This document shows, piece by piece, positions 12,195 to 15,479 of a stretch of DNA of 15,479 bases. The notes under the pieces were generated by a model. It was not told the origin of the DNA. It ran no database searches and saw only the letters and a list, made by a program, of their open reading frames with translations. The stretch comes from an uncultured Bacilli bacterium. GTDB lineage: Bacteria; Bacillota_I; Bacilli_A; RF39; UBA660. Position numbers and translations under genes: made by a program. Position 1 is the stretch's first letter; each line of letters opens with the position of its first letter. The stretch covers positions 1 to 15,479 of the forward strand of contig CAKPPI010000020.1 of the NCBI GenBank assembly GCA_934177545.1. The letters are read 5' to 3'.

Positions 12195-13670
12195 ATGGAA
12201 AAATATGAAATCATTAAAAATATTGCACAAAGAACAGGGGGTGACATTTATCTAGGAGTTGTTGGAGCGGTTAGAACTGGTAAGAGTACTTTTATTAAGA
12301 AGATGGTTGAAACTTTAGTAGTACCATATATTGAAGATGAGTACGAGAAAAAAAGAACACTTGATGAAATTCCTCAAAGTGCTGCTGGTAAAACTATTAT
12401 GACAACGGAACCTAAATTCATTCCTAATAGAGCTGCTAAAGTGAAAATTGATGACTTTGATTGTAACATTAGATTAGTAGATTGTGTCGGATTTGTTATT
12501 GATAATGCTAAAGGTGCTACTGATGAGAATGGTCCAAGAATGGTTAAAACACCTTGGTATGATGAGGAGATTCCTTTTACAGAAGCAGCAGAAATTGGAA
12601 CTGAAAAGGTTATTAAGGACCATTCAACTATTGGAATTGTAGTAACTACTGATGGTTCTATTGGTGAATTTAATCGTAGTGATTATTTAGAAGCTGAAAA
12701 TAGAGTTATTGAAGAATTAAAAGATATTGGTAAACCATTCATTGTCTTATTAAATACAACACACCCTACTCTACCTGAGACTGAACGTCTAGCAGAAAGC
12801 CTAAGAGAAGAATATAGTGTTCCTGTTTTACCTATCAATATTGATGCAATGAATGAAAGAGAAATGACTACTATTTTAAGAGAAGCTTTATATGAATTTC
12901 CAATTCTTGAAGTACAAGTTAATATGCCTGAATGGATTGCTATTCTAAATCATGATAATCCTATCAAGAAAGTTTATATTGAAGCTATAAAAAATAGTGT
13001 TGTTGAAGTTGATAAGTTAAGAGATATTGAACATATCACAGATCACTTTAGAGATTATGAAGAAATAGAAAAAGCCTATTTATCTAATGTAGACCCTGCT
13101 ACTGGTATTGTTACTATTAATCTTGAAGCTCCTAATGATTTATATAATCAAGTCTTAAAGGAAATTGTTAAGATAGATGTTACTAGTAAAGCTAGTTTAT
13201 TATCATTATTCCAAGAATATGAAGAAGCAAAAAGAGAATATGATCAAATTAAATATGCTTTAAAAATGGTTAAGCAAACAGGATATGGTGTAGCTACTCC
13301 TTCTCTTAATGATATGAAACTAGAAACACCTGAAATTATCAAACAAGGTCCAAGATATGGTGTTAAACTTAAAGCTATCGCTCCTTCTATTCATATGATT
13401 AGAGTAGATGTTAATTCTACTTTTGAACCAATAATTGGTAGTGAGATGCAAAGTAAAGAATTAATTGATTATCTAATGCGAGATTATGAACATAATCCTA
13501 GTGAAATCTGGAAGAGTGAAATCTTTGGTAGAAGTTTAGATAATATTGTTCAAGAAGGAATCCAATCTAAAATAGCAATGATGCCTGATAATATTAGATA
13601 TAAATTACAACAAACGCTTACTAAAGTAGTTAATAAAGGTTCTAGTAATATGATTGCTATAGTTCTATAA
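12195..13670 (+). CDS. spoIVA: Spore coat morphogenetic ATPase SpoIVA
   Basis: SpoIVA polymerises with ATP hydrolysis on the mother-cell face of the forespore outer membrane and forms the base on which the coat is built. The N-terminal ATPase has Walker A GAVRTGKST (24-32), threonines 70-71 in TIMTTEP (sensor position) and LVDCVG (94-99) as the Walker B region. The middle and C-terminal domains (about 240-491) follow the family with no gap, and the length of 491 aa is one less than in B. subtilis (492). AAAGGTGA lies about 5 bp before the ATG. It is a single transcription unit with a sigma-E-like promoter and a strong terminator. Confidence 0.97.
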   Translation: MEKYEIIKNIAQRTGGDIYLGVVGAVRTGKSTFIKKMVETLVVPYIEDEYEKKRTLDEIPQSAAGKTIMTTEPKFIPNRAAKVKIDDFDCNIRLVDCVGFVIDNAKGATDENGPRMVKTPWYDEEIPFTEAAEIGTEKVIKDHSTIGIVVTTDGSIGEFNRSDYLEAENRVIEELKDIGKPFIVLLNTTHPTLPETERLAESLREEYSVPVLPINIDAMNEREMTTILREALYEFPILEVQVNMPEWIAILNHDNPIKKVYIEAIKNSVVEVDKLRDIEHITDHFRDYEEIEKAYLSNVDPATGIVTINLEAPNDLYNQVLKEIVKIDVTSKASLLSLFQEYEEAKREYDQIKYALKMVKQTGYGVATPSLNDMKLETPEIIKQGPRYGVKLKAIAPSIHMIRVDVNSTFEPIIGSEMQSKELIDYLMRDYEHNPSEIWKSEIFGRSLDNIVQEGIQSKIAMMPDNIRYKLQQTLTKVVNKGSSNMIAIVL

Positions 13671-13690
13671 GACCAATACAGGTCTTTTTT
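13669..13690 (+). terminator. Intrinsic terminator of spoIVA
   Basis: AAGACC (13669-13674), loop AATACA, GGTCTT (13681-13686), then a T-run. The stem begins in the TAA stop codon. Confidence 0.9.
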
Positions 13691-13775
13691 ATTTTTTATA
13701 ATTAGACAAAATCAATTACATTCTACTTTAACTTCACTGTTAATGAATTCATATTTCTTTTACAGTTTACAAATA

Positions 13776-13822
13776 CCTACCTTTCACAATCCTATTATAT
13801 ACCATTCACGGAAGTAAATTAA
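13776..13822 (-). promoter_or_regulatory. Orphan minus-strand promoter and ribosome-site-like sequence
   Basis: The minus strand shows TTAATT (13817-13822), a 17-bp spacer, TATAAT (13794-13799) and then AAAGGTAGG (13776-13784). No reading frame of useful length follows. It may be the leftover of a lost gene or the start of a non-coding transcript. The rest of 13691-13915 shows nothing clear except a GTAGACA repeat at 13850 and 13892. Confidence 0.3.
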
Positions 13823-13915
13823 AATTTATAAACTAATTTATTTAAAACTGTAGACATCACTTTATGAATATGATAGTCTTGAGCTAAGAAAGTAGACAAT
13901 TAGGAGGATACAAAT

Positions 13916-14326
13916 ATGAAATATTTAAAAATAACCGTTTTAGCTTTTTTTATCACCTTAGTTTTATCATCAGTGGGAGTAAATGCCACAATGTATACAA
14001 TTTCTGAATTAAAAATACCAATAGCTTCTGGTTTGGCAACAAGTGGTCAAGTTACTAAATACGATTCTGGTGGATATCACATGCTAAGAAAATTTGAATG
14101 TAAAGATAATATTACTGGCGATCAAAGGGCAATAATGGGATATATCAGAGATTTAGTTGGTGGCGGAAATGTTAGTGTGCGTAAAGAATTAGTAAAAGGA
14201 CAAAATGTAGTTTTTGATAGTTATACAACTGGAGCTGGTACATTTTATACAGCATATTTTTCAAAAAAAACATTACCAACTACAGCAACATACTTGGGAT
14301 ACTGGACTATAGATTATAATAAGTAA
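13916..14326 (+). CDS. Secreted small protein of unknown family
   Basis: A 136-aa protein with a clear signal peptide: KYLK basic start, hydrophobic core (about 6-20) and a V-N-A cleavage site at 22-24, leaving a mature chain of about 112 residues. The mature part is rich in Gly, Thr, Ser and Tyr and appears to be beta-stranded (GGGNVSVRKELVKGQNVVF at 82-100, TGAGTFYTAYF at 105-115, a C-terminal YLGYWTIDY). It has one cysteine (Cys62), so no disulphide within the chain. I do not recognise the family. AGGAGG lies 8 bp before the ATG. It is followed after 44 bp by an ABC-2-type permease, a setting often seen for secreted peptides or bacteriocin-like proteins, but this is inference. Confidence 0.7.
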   Translation: MKYLKITVLAFFITLVLSSVGVNATMYTISELKIPIASGLATSGQVTKYDSGGYHMLRKFECKDNITGDQRAIMGYIRDLVGGGNVSVRKELVKGQNVVFDSYTTGAGTFYTAYFSKKTLPTTATYLGYWTIDYNK

Positions 14327-14370
14327 AACTTAAAATTATACCTACTTTCTTTAAAAAATGGAGGTTTATT

Positions 14371-15321
14371 ATGAAAAGAATTTTATTAGCTAAAAAAACA
14401 CTAATTTTTACTACAATATTTCTTTTTATTTTTACTTTGTTATCATTTTATGATTATTATTCACTAGAATTTTCTTACACTAATGATTATTATAAGATAA
14501 TAGATAAATGTGGAGAAAGTGGTAGTGAACCAAATAATAAATTATGTTATTGGTATAAGACAGACGAATCAGTAAAAAGATATAAAATAGAAAATAATCC
14601 AACTGCTAAATATAAACAGTTAGATGCTATTACTCTTACTTGCTACATTGTAGAACAAACTACTTTTCGTAATCTTCAGTTACTATCACCTTTATTTATT
14701 ACTATCATAGTAATTTCTAATATTCATAAAGAAATATCAAGTGGAATGGTTAAAAATTATTTAACAAGAATCAACTATAAAAAGTATTTGTGGAAAAACT
14801 TAAAGTTATTAGGAATCGTTTCTCTCATCTTTCCCTTATTATTATGCTTTACTTTTAATATATCTTGTATTGTAACAAAATTTAATTTTAATTACCCTAG
14901 TACAATTACTAATAATGCAGTTTATACATCATTTAAGTATAATCATTTCTTTCTTTATGGAATGCTAATTTGTCTATTTCAGTATTTTTTGAGCTTTGCT
15001 TTTGGAGCTTTAGCTTTGGCCTTTGGAAAAAACAATAAAAATATTTTAGTATCAATTATTACTAGTTTTATTTACATAATCTTAATCGTAATATTTATAA
15101 ATGTTGTTATCTATGCTCTTGTAATAAATAAAATTTTTGGAATTAAAAATTTATCGGAATATTTTATGGTTACCAGTTATTGGTTTTTAGATAAAGGAAC
15201 TAATATATTTTTAATGGCTATAATAACTTTCTTCTTTCTGATATTTTCTTTGCTAGTTTATTATTTATCATATAAAAATAAAGAAAGGTTTATAATAGAA
15301 AATGAAAAAGTTACTGCATAA
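14371..15321 (+). CDS. ABC-2-type membrane permease
   Basis: A 316-aa protein with about six membrane segments (about 10-27, 101-118, 145-168, 193-220, 226-252, 280-301). A large outside loop (28-100) carries two cysteines, Cys47 and Cys59, that could form a disulphide. The cytoplasmic stretch EISSGMVKNYLTRINYKKYLW (121-141) is the typical coupling loop of ABC-2 permeases that lack their own ATPase. GGAGG lies 8 bp before the ATG. It is probably cotranscribed with the secreted protein upstream and the membrane protein downstream. The substrate is unknown; no ATP-binding subunit is visible in the window. Confidence 0.7.
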   Translation: MKRILLAKKTLIFTTIFLFIFTLLSFYDYYSLEFSYTNDYYKIIDKCGESGSEPNNKLCYWYKTDESVKRYKIENNPTAKYKQLDAITLTCYIVEQTTFRNLQLLSPLFITIIVISNIHKEISSGMVKNYLTRINYKKYLWKNLKLLGIVSLIFPLLLCFTFNISCIVTKFNFNYPSTITNNAVYTSFKYNHFFLYGMLICLFQYFLSFAFGALALAFGKNNKNILVSIITSFIYIILIVIFINVVIYALVINKIFGIKNLSEYFMVTSYWFLDKGTNIFLMAIITFFFLIFSLLVYYLSYKNKERFIIENEKVTA

Positions 15322-15479
15322 AAGATTTATTATATTAAACAGTATTACTAAAGAAGAAAGCTTTAAAGTAGTTTATATATTCTCAATTATATTAGCTCTT
15401 TATGGTAGCTATGTTTTAGCATCAGGAACTAAGACAATGATAGAATCTACCTTGGTTACCTTTACTTTTCCAATTTTTA
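15302..15479 (+). CDS. Second membrane protein of the cluster (partial, runs off the window)
   Basis: A frame starting at the ATG at 15302, which overlaps the end of the permease gene by 20 bp, is open to the window edge (59 codons). It reads MKKLLHKRFIILNSITKEES, then FKVVYIFSIILALYGSYVLA as a first membrane segment, followed by ASGTKTMIEST and a second hydrophobic start. The ribosome site is weak (AAAGG about 14 bp upstream), so translation may depend on coupling. It is probably another permease or membrane subunit of the same exporter. Its 3' end is outside the window. Confidence 0.6.
   Translation, partial: MKKLLHKRFIILNSITKEESFKVVYIFSIILALYGSYVLASGTKTMIESTLVTFTFPIF

Noticed and set aside
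1..15479. CRISPR array, tRNA genes, insertion sequence or phage integrase
   Set aside because: I looked on both strands for regularly spaced repeats, cloverleaf-like segments and transposase or integrase motifs and saw none.

Overview
The window comes from a low-GC, endospore-forming Gram-positive bacterium, most likely class Bacilli and perhaps one of the gut lineages near Erysipelotrichales or RF39. The grounds are AT-rich DNA, strong GGAGG-type ribosome sites, many intrinsic terminators, the Der, GpsA and SpoIVA set, a SpoVIF homologue and LiaF-, DUF975- and VanZ-type membrane proteins. UGA is used as stop and UGG as Trp, so the code is standard. The lineage is inference; no rRNA gene body lies in the window.

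Positions 1-190 hold a tandem promoter and leader for an rRNA operon read leftward out of the window: two TTGAC-type promoters with 17-bp spacers, a hairpin at each predicted start and a boxA-like antitermination site. Just upstream is a leftward DUF402 nucleoside phosphatase gene. From 865 to 5063, leftward, come two membrane-protein/lipid groups: a LiaF-like protein with a DUF975 protein, then gpsA, a VanZ-RDD fusion, a DUF308 protein and a 52-aa membrane protein with a GTG start at 865-1023.

From 5214 to 8177, rightward, come a small HTH regulator, der (436 aa), a coupled SHOCT-like small protein, spoVIF, and a protein-kinase-fold protein. The kinase gene meets a leftward Mbeg1-like alpha/beta hydrolase gene tail to tail with a 9-bp overlap.

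The stretch 9240-11950 looks like accessory DNA. It holds a YibE/F gene broken by a frameshift, an intact YibE/F partner, decayed Fur-like and Fic-like fragments, and a GNAT acetyltransferase. Near-identical terminator-like sequences lie at both ends. A second relic (minus strand) follows, then spoIVA (491 aa) with a sigma-E-like promoter and a strong terminator.

The right end (13916-15479) is a rightward cluster of a secreted 136-aa protein of unknown family, an ABC-2-type permease and the start of another membrane protein. It could be a peptide export or bacteriocin-like system, but its ATPase, if there is one, is outside the window. Der, GpsA and SpoIVA lie close together in Bacillus. Here the same genes remain neighbours but gpsA is inverted and several kilobases of unrelated genes separate der from spoIVA.
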